Shown here piece by piece: positions 33,107 through 44,773 of a stretch of 56,136 nt of DNA. Origin of the DNA: Porogramme epimiltina. Its lineage: Eukaryota; Basidiomycota; Agaricomycetes; Polyporales; Polyporaceae. Below the pieces are notes generated by a model. That model worked only from the letters and a program-made list of their open reading frames with translations, ran no database searches and was not told the DNA's origin. The position numbers and the translations under genes were made by a program. The stretch spans positions 1 through 56,136 of the forward strand of contig FTLJ01000159.1 of the NCBI GenBank assembly GCA_900155495.1, given 5' to 3'. Positions within the stretch are counted from its first letter, which is position 1; every line of letters begins with the position of its first letter.

Positions 33107-36100
33107 ATGGCGTCCACTGCGCCAGTGGCTTCCGCTGCCAACCACCCTCTGTCCTACGCCGACCGCGCGAAGAAGGCCCCCAATGTAAAACCTTCAGCCC
33201 AGCAGAACCAGCCCCGTTCTGTCTCTCAGGGTGTGTCTTCAATACTGTCTACCGCGTCTACGTCTTCGGCCGCGCGTTCTACTGCGGCCGGATCCTCCGC
33301 CACTGCCTCCAAGGCGCAACCGGCTACCCTACTCTCCTCCGATTCACGAATATCATTCGCGGCACCTCCCCCACATCCCCCCAAGGCCACCATGCCCCCT
33401 CCCGCTGATAACGCATCCGAACGAAGACCGAACGGTGACGTAAACTACGATGCCGATGCTGACTCTGGCGCATCGGCTCCGCCCCCTGCCCCCATCCAAA
33501 AGCAAGCAACCGCGCCTCCCGTCAACGTCTGGGCTGCGCGCAAAGAGCAAATGGCGCGTGCTTTTACGCAAGGAAATCCTCCACAGCCAGTACCACCGTC
33601 GGCAAATACAAGCTCCGTCCCTGGGTCGCTCCCAGGCAGCCGAGAAGCACAGGATTCCTCCGCTAACACCAGTACGTCTATGAATACTGTAAAAACCACG
33701 CTTCTGGCAATGAACAGCCATTCCGCACTTCCTGCAGACTTTGATGACCCTTTTGTGGTGAAACCCGGACGGTCACCGTCTAGCTTGGACCGAACACCAC
33801 CGGCCATCGATGACGCAGAAAGCTGGCCCGAAGTCGGTCAGGCTGCAGCCATTTCCTCGGTCGCAGAAGGTGGAAAGAATAAGGAGGGAGACGAAAGGAA
33901 ACACGAGCGGGAATCATCACAGGGGCAAGGACCTAGGAAGGGTACGTTTATCCCTAGTATCTCATTAGTTTCCCTTCCTGTCCTTTATCACTTCGTGTAT
34001 CCGCTTTTTCTTTACTTCGGCTTCACTCCGAATGAACGGGCTGACCTAATCGTACCGTGGGCGTGTGATGGAACACAGGAGAGAAGCCGAGATGGGTACC
34101 CGTACCCCCGGAGGACCTGCAGTTCGAAGGACCTGCACGGTCGCGTCAACGCCCACAAGACCGAGCAAATCCTCGTCATTCTGCCGGGCCTTCGGGCGCA
34201 GGATCGTCTTCGTCGGGTCAGGGGTCTCAACAGCAAAGTCGGACACATTCAGCGAGCGGCCGACGGCCTACACCCTCGCATACGGGGTCTGTGTCACACT
34301 CTCAAGCTCAGAGCCGGACTGGAAGCGTCCACTCCAGCCCTCGACATCCTAGTGTGCGTGGAGGTGGTAGGAGGCTGCCGGACGACACTAGTGTACCACC
34401 CTCCAACGTCAACCGGGTCCTACGCTCGTCGGGACACAACTCACCGTCAACATTCGCGCAACCCCAGCCATTGCCAATACCAGAGTTCATTCCCGGTCGG
34501 CCGTATCTTGCCGTAAATCCCCCTCCGGATGGTAATGAAGACGGGTTCTTACAGACTCCCGATCCTAGCAACTTCAATGTTCAGCCTTCGTACTACCCTG
34601 CACCCGTTCCTCCGTTCGGCGTATCGCCGTATCATTCCCCACGTCCTTCGGGTTCTCCCGCGAACAACCCTTACCCTCTCCCATCGATACCCTACCCGGG
34701 ACAACCAGGTATCCCTCCACAAATGTCTGGGTATGGGACCCCGCCGTATCCTGTGTATCCACCCTATGGCTATCCCTACCCGCCGCCATTCGCTTATTGG
34801 TCCCAGCAAGGAGCGCCTATCCCCCAAATATCCTCTGCGTCCCCTCAAGTGACCTCGCCGCCCGGCGATGGAGTACCGCCGCCCACGATGATGGCCCGCC
34901 CACCTCCACCGAGTGAGTCGGACGCAGTCGCAGGCTACCGAGATGTCGGATTCGTTCTGCCGCCACCAGCGCAGTACAGCCACCAAGAGGGGGGCGAGGA
35001 GGGTGCACGGCGTACGCGGGAGCTGAGCTTCGGGAGCATCAGTACTGGGTTAGGCGAAAGCCCCAGCCCGGCGCCCGTGTCTCCTGGCCTCGGCGTCGTC
35101 CCTGAGGGCGCGGCGTTGGGATTGGACGTGGGTGGCGATGGCGCGCCCGCGCCCACAGCGATCGTGCCGGTGGATGAGACAGTGGATGGGCAAGAGAAGA
35201 TCACGAAAGCTTTCTCCGTGTTCTCGATAGGCGTCGCCCCGGGTGAGCCTACGCCTGCACGCTTACGCACGCGAGCTGCGTCAAAAGGCGCTCCTGCCAT
35301 CGATGACCAAGTCTCCAAAGCAAGCGATACCTCATCGGTACTGGCCGCTGGCCCTGGGACTGTGGTCGACCTTACAAATGTCGACTCAAAGTGGGAGTTC
35401 GGAACAACAAACCAGGCGGGGCAAATAGGAGACGCCACAGTAGGACCTCCATCCTTCCAGCCTGCCGGCGATGTTTCGACGACTGTCGATACCGCTGCTG
35501 GACTGCCGTCTGTGCCTGGCGCGCCTTTCGCGCTCATGGTCCCGCCCCATCCTGGGGTGGCGCCGTATGTGCCACCAGTGTTCATCCCTGGCGGTGCCGC
35601 CACAAACGGCATGCACCCTATGGCCTCGACTTTCATTCCTCGCCAGCCCCTTTCTGCTGCCGAAGAAGACTGGGAGGTCCGGGATTACGGCTACGGATTC
35701 GGAAGGGGCGGTCCCCAGCCTGTGTACCCCCAGGCCCCTCCGCCTCCGCGCGAAGACCGGCCCTACAGGCGGGACTATCAACAAGGCGACCGCGAACAGC
35801 ACTACAGTAGGCCGCGGCGAGGATCATACGGAGGCGGGTACGCATACGATCGCTCCGGAGAGCGTGGATCCCATGGCGGGCGCAGGGGTAGAGGAGGTCT
35901 CGGTGGCGGGTATGGCGGTCGAGGATACCAGAATCGGTCCTTCTCTGGCCGAGGCGGGTACTCGGGTCATGGCCAGCAACGGCAACAGGCGTACGCACCT
36001 CCGCCCGCGCCTCAATCTGACATCAATGGATACTATCCGCCGCCGCCCGTGACGCCTCTGGCGACGTACATCCCGCCACCGTACGAAGGATATTCCTATG

Positions 36101-36611
36101 CACCGTACCCTCCACCGCCGCCTCCTCATACGCAGGTTCCTGGTCCGGGCGGGGCTGCCCCTCTTCCTCCTCCCATGCCTCAGACCAGTGTTGGCTACAT
36201 ATTGGACTCGACGAAGTTCTATCTGCTCGGCCAGCTGGAGTACTACCTGAGCCCCCAGAACTTGGCAATAGACTTTTATTTACGTCAACAAGTACGTGCC
36301 TCCGCCCCTTCCCGAGTTTCAATCGTTAATCCAGAGACGTCACGTAGATGGACTCGCAGGGATGGATTCCGATAGAAACCATCGCGATGTTCAACCGCGT
36401 GCGTGCGCTAACGACGGAGACGCCTCTCGTCCATGAAGTCCTCGCGCTCTCGTCTATCGTCGAGATCCGGAACGCGCACGTCCGCCCGCGCCAGTGGGAG
36501 CAGTGGGTCCTCCCCACTGCCACACCGAGCACGGTCGAAGGTTCCCACCCCACGACCCAAAATCCTAACGGCGAAGACGAAGAGGAGGACGTCGTCTTCG
36601 TTCTCACGTAA
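33107..36611 (+). CDS. La-motif RNA-binding protein (LARP1/Slf1/Sro9 type)
   Basis: Predicted cytoplasmic mRNA-binding protein acting in translation or mRNA stability. Three exons: 33107-33941, 34079-36291 and 36348-36611; 1,103 residues. Near the N terminus SYADRAKKAP is typical of LARP1-like fungal proteins, as is EKPRWVPVPPEDLQFEG at the exon 2 start. The middle is disordered, with a long Pro/Tyr/Gly-rich stretch. An RGG box lies at about residues 875-915 (GRRGRGGLGGGYGGRGY). The La motif occupies about residues 986-1070: FYLLGQLEYYLSPQNLAIDF, then FNRVRALT and HEVLALSSIVEI, ending in an acidic tail. No DM15 repeats and no RRM follow the La motif, so the protein resembles yeast Slf1/Sro9 more than animal LARP1. 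Confidence 0.87.
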
Positions 36612-37627
36612 CACTACCATCCGAACCGGTCACTCCCTTCCTATACATTTCCTCCCCTCGGACTCCGCGCTATCGGACATCGTCTCGTCGTTACTGTCTC
36701 TCTCGTCTCATCTCGCGTCTGGGTAAGCTCGTACACACTGAGCGTGAGGTCTGTACATATTCGTCCCCTATTCGTATCTCCCATGCTTTGCTTTTCTATT
36801 ACTCGAGAGTAATATGTCCCATCTGTCCTCTTTCGATGACCACACGCACATCATCCTGTCGTACTGTCTGTTCACTCTTGTCTCTTCGACGTTCTCTCGG
36901 TCTGGCTACTCAGCTCATCTCAATCTACTCTGGCCACGTACATAGCCTCTCGCCTCCTCAGCATGTAATCACATCTCCTGTTCCCTCCCCGCCTCGTCTC
37001 TGAGCCTCTGGCCTGTACTCACTATCCATATTCTACCTCCTCTTCCGTCAACCACACACTTTGTTTGGCACGATGGGCTGCTACGTCACGCCTCTCACCT
37101 CCCTCTTCTTCGCCTTCGAGTCCGCTCCCTAAATATTGTATCTCGTGTCCATGCCGGTGCCTTATATCGTTCCTTCTTGCATTGTTCTTCCTGTCTGTCT
37201 CTCCCCTACCACGCAGTGCGACAAGCACATATCCTCCACCGCAGCTGTCATCCTCTCCTCGCTCATGGCATTCATACAATCTCCTTGCCACCGTCTACCA
37301 TCATACAGCACCTACCACGTACATCATGCACGGCATGCGTACAGTCATCTCCCGTCGCTACCCCACCACTGCGGATCGTGTGCATGAATGTATTACACCG
37401 TGATGACTTTGTCGTCTCGAGTATCGTATATGACATTGCGATTCGTGAGGTCGCGTGTCCTCCCTCTTTCATGTACAAAACACGTCTGTTTTTACCGTCA
37501 TCGACGTCGTGAAATTGCGTGTACCACTCCACTATATCACCCGTGGACTCCAAAAAACCAAGAGACCAAAGTGTGAGTCTTCAAAGCCAAGTTGGGCGCA
37601 GCCGGCATATTGCCCGTCGTAGACCCC
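36612..37627. other. Convergent 3' intergenic region, 1 kb, pyrimidine-rich
   Basis: Between the stop codons of the La-motif gene and the transporter gene. Strongly C/T-rich on the plus strand throughout (36.6-37.4 kb). Open frames here are artefacts of that composition. The length suggests a long 3' UTR for one or both genes. Confidence 0.5.
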
Positions 37628-40201
37628 CTAAACTGCCTCCGACACCATGTACCGCGATTTCGCACGTAGGGTAGGGCCGTACCTAAAACCCGCCACCGTG
37701 TAAGGATATTTCCGGACGCGCGCGAGCAGTCAGGCAGGCGAGATATTACGCACTTCTTGAGCACAAACGGGATAGGCAGCATCACGACGGCGACGCAGCC
37801 CACGAGTGTGGATGCCCAGCGCGGGTCGAGCGCGTCGAAGAGCTGCGTCGAGAAGAGCTGAGGGGGCGGATTAGGGTACATGGGGAAGGCTCATGAGCTG
37901 ACATGGAAAACAAGAGAGGAAGAGTAGACGTACGGGGAACACTGCGCCAGTGATGCTCCGAATGACTGTGCACGCGCCGAGTGCGGTGGCCGCAGCGTGC
38001 ACATAGACGTCTTACAGAACGCGAGCGAGTATTGAGACAGGAGTATAAAGACACGAAAAGGCGGAGCTCACCGATGATGTAATTGAGCAACGCGACCTGA
38101 GTAGTGCCAGATTATTCGCCCAATGCGCGAACGAGTGCCGAGGAAAGGAGGCTCACCAACAGTGCGAGCAGCGCGACACCCATAAGGAAGCCGGACATCA
38201 TGGGCACCCAGAAGTTGATGCTGGGGAAGGACGTCCACCCGAACCAGAATATCGCGACGGCAAAGAATGGCGCTGCCCAGATCGCGGCGGTGAGTCGTTC
38301 CTCTGGGGGAACGGGAGCGGGTGCGTATTCGCGCACTTTGCGCTCATAGGCAGGTTGGATGATGACGAGGTACTATGGGCGTACGTTAAAGTAAGGATGG
38401 AGGACGTGAGATCAAACCAAGAAAGGAAAAAAAGGCAACGTACTAAGCCAAGGCCCACAATGTTGCCGACTGTCAGAGGCATGTACATGAGGCCTAGAGC
38501 ACCTATACGGCATAGACGTGCGCATGAGACCGACATGCAGTAGCCATTGGCGGACGTGGAGATTGAACGTACTCGGAGAGAAGTGATGCCCCTGCTCAAA
38601 CACAATCGGGTACGCCTCAAAGAGCATATAGAGGCACCCTCCGATGAACTGCGTGGCGTATCCATATCAGCCTTGTTCAGCTTAAAGCACGCCCCCGCCA
38701 CGCATGAAATGAGACAAAACGTACCGCGAGATAGACCGTGACGGCGATGAGCGTCGGCTCGCGGACGAACATGATGAACGGCTTCGTGAAGGTGTGGCGT
38801 AGGCGGCCGGCGAGAGTATGGTTTTGCACTAGCTCTATGGGCGCGTGGTACCGTTCGTCTCCCGTCTCTTTTCTTAGGCGTTCCGCCTTCCGTGCGAGAA
38901 TGATTGGCCTATATATCGCAGGAGTGTGCGTGAGTGGAAGAGGCCTAGCAGTGGTCTTTATGATGAACGGGTAGCTCACCTATATGTCTCCCTTTGTGTC
39001 AGCCCAATGAGTACCGTGCACGCTCCCGTCTGAGAATTTACGGACATAGCATCAGTATTATTTCACCAATGTTAAGTCAAGGATGCTGACCATGATAGCT
39101 AGAAGCCAGAAGATCCATTGCCATGGGAGGTCAGCGGCAGCCATGTAACCTCCCACTAATGGTCCCCTACAAGTAAAGCCGCATCAGAACATGGTGTTCC
39201 CGCAGGTAGCGGTGGGCGGAGCCGAACGAACATGGTTGGCCCTATGAACGAAAGGAAGCCGAGGTAAATCAGGGCCTTCTCCCGCGTGTCGGGCGTCCAT
39301 CTACGTGGGGGATCTGTGAGCATCTAGCCAGGGAAATAAAAGGGCCCCGCGCGGGGAACGGACACATCTGCAATCAAAGCCCTAAAACAGAACGTCAGCA
39401 TTCATGAGTAGCGGGAGAAGGGGGCAAAGATCGTACGGTGCGACGGGATGAGAAGCCGACGAGAATATGCCGCCTAGAAGCCTGAAGGTCGTGATCTGAG
39501 CGGTGGTCTGTGCCAGGGCCGCGGCAATTTGGAAGGCCTAGATGAAAGAGTAAGGGAGATGTACGGAATGCTTTACACCGGGCGACTTACAGTAAAGATA
39601 GCGAAGCACGGTAACAGCACCGCTCGGCGTCCGTACTAAAGGACCTGTTCAGTTGTTACCCAAGTATGAATGTTGCATAGCATACCTGTTCGGAAAGAGG
39701 GCCCCAGATGAGAGGGCCCACACAAAAGCCCACGACAAACAACGAGATAGTGAGCGCGACGAGTTCCGCGTTGAGGTGGAACTGGACAAGGAGCGCCCCG
39801 GCAAAACCCGACGGTGCCGCAGAAGCGAAGGTCCTGCGGGAAGCGGCGAGGGTTAGAGCCGAATAACGATACAGAGATACCAAATGGGGGGGGGCCCACG
39901 TCGTAAAGACTAGGAAACAGTCAAATATGGAGAGGTACCAGCGATACCATCTGGGCCAGTTCTAGGATACAGGACTGGTGTGAGTGACGTCCAAACTGCG
40001 AGCTGAGAGATGGGATATACTTACGCGGGGGTCATCTGGGTCGCCCTCTTCGAAATGGACGACGAGGTTATCTTCCTCTTTGTGGGGGTCGTCCGTGGTG
40101 GGTGAAGTGGCGTACTCGACGCTCTCGCCCTTAGCCTTCTCATCCGAGGCCCGGCTATAAGCGAGAGGGGAGGGGACCACAGGTGGGGGCGCGGATGGCA
40201 T
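37628..40201 (-). CDS. MFS transporter, drug:H+ antiporter (DHA1) type
   Basis: Predicted 12-helix plasma membrane transporter of the major facilitator superfamily. The start at 40201 (MPSAPPP) is preferred; an in-frame ATG at 40345 would add 48 residues. The acidic cytoplasmic N terminus ends NLVVHFEEGDPDDPR (exon 40025-40201), followed by NWPRWYRWYLS, the standard opening of this group. The loop 2-3 motif is split by an intron: GPLIWGPLSEQ then YGRRAVLL. Next come TTFRLLGGIFSSAPVA, ALIADV joined to WTPDTREKALIY, and GPLVGGYMAAADLPWQWIF. The second half has IELVQNHTLAGRLRHTFTKPF, LLFEAYPIVFEQGHHFSP, FWFGWTSFPSINFWVP and a final helix VALLNYIIDVYVHAAATALGA. It ends KYGPTLRAKSRY before the stop at 37628. 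At least 14 short exons; a few middle borders are unresolved. Confidence 0.82.
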
Positions 40202-41572
40202 GATGGGCAACCTCTGGGGCGGGTGCTCCAGAGGAACCCTCGGCTTTATGACACCATCATGGGACAGTGCGCGCCTGAGTGCGCGCTGGCGTCTTGGAGA
40301 AGGAGAAGACGTAACGTCACCTGTGGGCAGTTGCACATTCCGCATGCAGGTACGCTTCCTGGGGAAGACCAGTGCAAGGTTTTTGCCGCCGAGGGGTCAG
40401 AGCGGACATCGCAGAGCTGCATAGAGTTCGCAACATAGTTTAGGGTGGATGGGTTCGGACCCGACGAGCCCGATAGCACAAACATGCCATCGTACGAGTA
40501 TCGTCGACGGTGGCATTGTAGAGGTATACTCAGGGGTCCGGGTATAGCGAGGGACCTGTAGTCAAAGGAGGGATTATTGTGAGCAAACGCAAAAAACGTC
40601 GCAAGAAGTTCGATGCACTGAACTGTAAGCTGGGGGAAAGTGGGCTCCGGTTATGTTGGGGCTTTCACAGACGTTCTCGTACTCGGTTCATGAAGAGGTC
40701 TCGGCGGATTCTCGTCGAGCGTTCCGTTCAAGGAGGACATGGGCTGTCGAGAATGAATGCCTCGCACAGAGTACAGAAATATTGTCCAGGCACACATGTT
40801 GAACGAGCGGCTCCTGGCACTCAAAATGCCGCACAATGTCCTACGATATCTCAGGATCAGCGGTGATCAAGTGACTTCGTCCTGGCTTCCGGGCACTGAT
40901 GAACTTACGTCTCTGGCGTTCTTCCCCGCATGTCTTCACTCCACTCCTCAGAGGCCTAACCAACTTCGCCTCAGGCTAACTGCTAGAGTTGGACTTTGGT
41001 GTCCGGAGCTCTATAGCTAGCGGTTACTCACGGAACGGCATCTCTGCAGGGACAACTTGCGATTGGTTTTCCTAAAGGCCACGGTGCTCAAGGCCGTTGA
41101 TCGAGTTGGCCGGTATCAACTTGCTCTTGGGGTGCTCCGGCTTCATAACCGCCAATCTACGGCGGCTCCGGAAGCCCGAGGTGGCGTATAGAAGAAACTG
41201 GGGTTCAATGATGATGTTCAAGGACAGTGTCTTCGAAGCCAATCGTGCGTTGGCGGCGGGGGCCATATCCGCTTGCATGACTGGTCGCTTATGATCTGCA
41301 TTATGAGTTTAACAGAATGAGTGGCTCCGATACACGAACAGTGGCGTCCTGCGCAGACACATAGCCGCGATGCATTTTGGACGGCACAGAACGTGGGTGT
41401 AGTTGAGAAGTGGGGTCCTCCTCCCCTAGCCATTGGAAGCGCCCAATATTGGCACCTCAAAATCGGGATCAGGCGGCGCTCGGCTCCGGCGCTACCTGCC
41501 TCGAATCCACGGCGGCCTGGCACTAAGTACGGCGCACCATGTAATACTTACTTATCCCACATGGGCCGGCCA

Positions 41573-41963
41573 TCTGTCTACATGTGCGACTAGGAGAGAC
41601 AAGTGTGCACCAGGGCTCATCAAGGTCGCCATTCGACCCCTCCACTGGCAAGTCGTTCGGTGTGCCTGTTCCGATTCAGTGCGATCAGACCTGCAATCTC
41701 GCCAACTGCTGCCTCATCTTCTGGCCCATGACATCTCCCCACACTAAAACGCCTAATTCTCCTTGCACCATCACTTCGGCATCTCCCAGCCAAATCCGAG
41801 CCTCGATATCGTCGTCCGACCAGCCCAGCGGCACTCCGGCATCATATTCGACGCCCTCACTTCAACGTCGTCATGTCCGCCAAGGTCCGCCACCAACTGC
41901 CAACCTCGTGCTCAGGCGCCCGCCTTTGGCCAGCATCCTCTCCAAAACAGCCCGCCCCGCCAT
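41573..41963 (-). CDS. Tentative small gene, unrecognised
   Basis: Possible short protein. Exon 1 is 41905-41963, starting MAGRAVLERMLAKGG. A 45-bp intron (gttggc...gaag) leads to exon 2, 41691-41859, reading SEGVEYDAGVPLGWSDDDIE, then VMVQGELGVLVWGDVMGQKM and RQQLARLQ. If the next acceptor is the CTCCTAG near 41590, the protein would end after three more codons (SHM, stop at 41581). That would make 79 residues; other continuations exist. A TATATA box lies about 65 bp upstream of the ATG. The donor is not a strong match to consensus, and the antisense frame is also open. No family is recognised, so this is a hypothesis rather than a firm gene. Confidence 0.3.
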
Positions 41964-42024
41964 CTTTCCTTTCTAATGGACCACTCTAGGGGCCCGCCCG
42001 CTTGCGGCCGCCGCAACATGAGCA

Positions 42025-42030
42025 TATATA
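42025..42030 (-). promoter_or_regulatory. TATA-like box of the tentative small gene
   Basis: TATATA (palindromic) with a minus-strand ATG about 65 bp downstream at 41963. It could equally serve the plus-strand G-alpha gene, but that start is 515 bp away. Confidence 0.3.
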
Positions 42031-42545
42031 CGTACGTCTCACCCCCCGAGCGCACTTACTCATCTCAAACCCATTGCTCCTGGCCCTGCAGCCCAAGGCA
42101 CAGCCCGTCGCCCCCCTCTGACACCATCCCTCAGCGGACGCGACTTTTGTGCGAGAGCTCCGTGCCACGGACGCGGCACACAAGGTTAACGCGTCCAGAG
42201 CCGACGGGCCAGCATCAGATCCAGATCAACGGTTTTAGACTTGCAACACTAGACTGGTGCCGACCCTCCTGACCAACCGCGCCCATTCCCCACTCGGTGA
42301 CGGCCCCGCCCCTCTCCATTCTCTCCCCTCACCCCCCCTAGGCCCTCCGTGCCCACTCGCCACCCTTCTCTCCTCTTTCCGGCCGCGATCCTCCTACCAT
42401 CACCCCTCCCGCGCGCGAGCCACTCACCTAGCAATCTCGCCACACCGCCGCCGAGGAGTCGGAACACCCAGCAAGCGACCCAGGTGAACACCGGGCCCCC
42501 CACATCATCAGCGAACGCGAAGCGGAGCCAGTGGAACCCAGCGGA

Positions 42546-44773
42546 ATGTCTGTCCGGCGCAAGGGCTCGAGCGCGGCGTCCCCGCGCGAAAACGTCTGGC
42601 CGCCGTACCCGCCGCCGGACGAGAGCGACCTCGACAAGACGCTCCGCGCCGAGGAGGAGCGCGAGGCGAAGCACGTCTCGGACGCGATCGACCGTGCGCT
42701 CGAGGCGGAGCGGCTCGCGTTGAAGAAGAAGAAGGGCGGCGAGATCAAGCTGCTCTTGCTCGGTGCGTCGCGCGTTTTCTCGCTAGTTTCGTTTCGCATT
42801 CGCGCCTGCGTGCGCGGGTGGTTGTGGCGTAACCTGGATTCGGTGCTCGTGCGAGGGCGGATCTGTTCGCTCCAGCCACGCGACGGAGGATTTGCATTAC
42901 GAGCAGCTCGCCACAACGCCCGCCCAACCTTCACCCCACCCTTTCCCTTTCTGCGTTCGTTGGACCCATGTCGTCCCACTGGTACTGACGCCACGCCCCC
43001 CTCGGTGCCGCGCACACGACAGGCCAGTCCGAGTCGGGCAAGTCCACGATGCTCAAGAACTTCCAACACAAGTACACGCCCGCCGCGCTGCGCGCCGAGG
43101 CCGGCGCGTGGCGCGCGGTCGTCCACCTCAACCTCGTCCGCTCCGTCAACTTTGTGCTCGACGTGCTCTCCAGCCAGAGCGCCCCCACCGCCGCGGCGCA
43201 GCCCGCGACGTACAACCCTGCGACGGGCGCGGCCGCCGGCGTCGGCGTCGACCTCGGCGCGGTCGCCGGCAGCGGGGTGCCGAGCGCGCCCGCAGGCGAC
43301 GCCGCGCCGTCCCCGTTCCGCATGTCCGCCCCGCCGCCGCCCACCGGCTCCTCCGCGTCGTCGTTCTCGCCCCCGCCGACCGCGGGCGGGATGTCGGCGG
43401 CGGCGGGCGAGGTGCGGCGGTACAAGCTCGCGCTGTCGCCGCTGCGGCACGTCGAGGCCGTGCTCGCGCGCACGCTCTCCGCGGAGGACGCGCGCGACGG
43501 CGCGGGCGCGGGGGTGCGCGCACCCGAGGTCGCGGTGCGCGGCGGGCGCGGGTGGAAGGCGCTCATTGCGAAGAACCTGGCGGGCGGGGCGCGCCGCGGT
43601 GCGGGGCAGGGCGGCGCGAGCTTGGAGGAGCAGGAGCTCGCAGACGCGAGGAGGATCCTGGACGCGTGCAAGGCGGACGTGGTTGGGCTGTGGGGGAGCA
43701 AGAGCGTACGAACGGCGCTGTGGGACGCGGGGGTGGAGCTGCAGGAGCAGTCCGGGTTGTAAGTGGACTTCTTTTGGCATTGTGGGTTGGTTGATGGGGG
43801 CTTATGGCGGGATTAGCTTCTTGAATCAGGCGGCGCGTATCGCTGACGCTAACTATGAGCCTACGTTGGGTAAGTGAATTGACTTTTGGGAGGTTGGAGG
43901 TTATATTAACACCATGGTTAGATGATATCCTGCGAGCACGTCTACAAACAGTCGGTGTCGAGGAGCATCGTCTCGCTATGGAAACTGGTGAGTTTATCGA
44001 CGATGAGAGCTCTGGGCATGCACTGAAGGATTTATAGCGGCCGAGTACGGCCAGCAATGGATCTTCTATGATGTCGGCGGGGCCCGAGGCCAGCGTGGTG
44101 AGTTATGCGTGATATCACCGCTCGAAGGAGATATCAATGAGCTGTTTCTATAGCATCTTGGGTACCTTTCTTCCAAGATGGTAAGCCCAACCTCGTAACT
44201 GTTCGTTGCAAACCCTCGTTGACTGAAAGCTCGTAGTCAACGCAATCATCTTCCTGGCTTCGACGTCCGGCTTTAACGAGGTCCTCTTGGAGGACCGCAC
44301 CGTCAACCGCCTCTTGGATTCGTTCACGCTTTGGAAGACGGTGTGCTCAAGCAGGTTGTTGGGGCACGTGCAGTTCATCCTCCTGCTCAACAAGACAGAC
44401 CTCCTTGCCGCGAGGCTGAAGGCCGGCGTGCAGTTCTCGAGCTACGTCAAGAGCTACAAGGACGAGAACGATCCCACACGCGTCGTCGAGTGTGCGTACC
44501 TAACTGCCGTCCCGTTCCTACTGCGGACTGACTCGATGTGCGCAGACCTCAAAAAGAAGTTCACTGCAATGCACCATCACCATTCTCCGACGGAGCGGAA
44601 ACTGCATGTGCACAGTACCTGCGCTATCAACATTGACACGACGTCAGCCGTCCTGAGCCGCAGTACGTCGAGTTTTCTCTCAAGTTTCATCCTCGTCCGC
44701 ACTCCCTAATGTCCATGTTCCAGTCCGTGACACCATTCTCGTGAAGTCTCTAGAGGCAACGCACATCATCTAG
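42546..44773 (+). CDS. Divergent G-protein alpha subunit, predicted GTPase-impaired
   Basis: Heterotrimeric G-protein alpha-like GTPase. Nine exons: 42546-42762, 43023-43758, 43817-43869, 43922-43987, 44038-44097, 44154-44180, 44237-44491, 44546-44662 and 44724-44773; 526 residues, against about 350 for canonical alphas. The P loop GQSESGKST is intact. Switch I reads DDILRARLQTVG, keeping the arginine and the first Thr. Switch II reads DVGGARGQR where DVGGQRSER is usual, so the catalytic Gln is Ala. LLLNKTDLL and TCAINIDT give base specificity. The N terminus (MSVRRKGSS) lacks the Met-Gly of myristoylated alphas. A 70-residue Ala/Pro-rich insert disrupts the helical domain (about residues 130-200). 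It belongs to the divergent extra G-alphas of mushrooms rather than the Gpa1-3 core. Confidence 0.88.

Larger units (their letters stand above)
40202..42545. other. Divergent intergenic region with one tentative small gene
   Basis: Lies between the transporter (-) and the G-alpha gene (+). At 2.3 kb it is the second-longest gap. The 41.5-42.05 kb part holds a possible small minus-strand gene, listed separately. The 40.5-41.4 kb part has overlapping frames on both strands with protein-like scraps and no model. The last 250 bp are C/T-rich leader for the G-alpha gene. Confidence 0.45.

Noticed and set aside
36788..37576. Several 60-112-codon plus-strand frames
   Set aside because: All lie in a uniformly C/T-rich 3' region and code Ser/Pro/Leu-rich nonsense in all three frames.
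42428..43780. 450-codon minus-strand frame opposite the G-alpha gene
   Set aside because: Antisense shadow of GC-rich G-alpha exons; Arg/Pro-rich with no domain.
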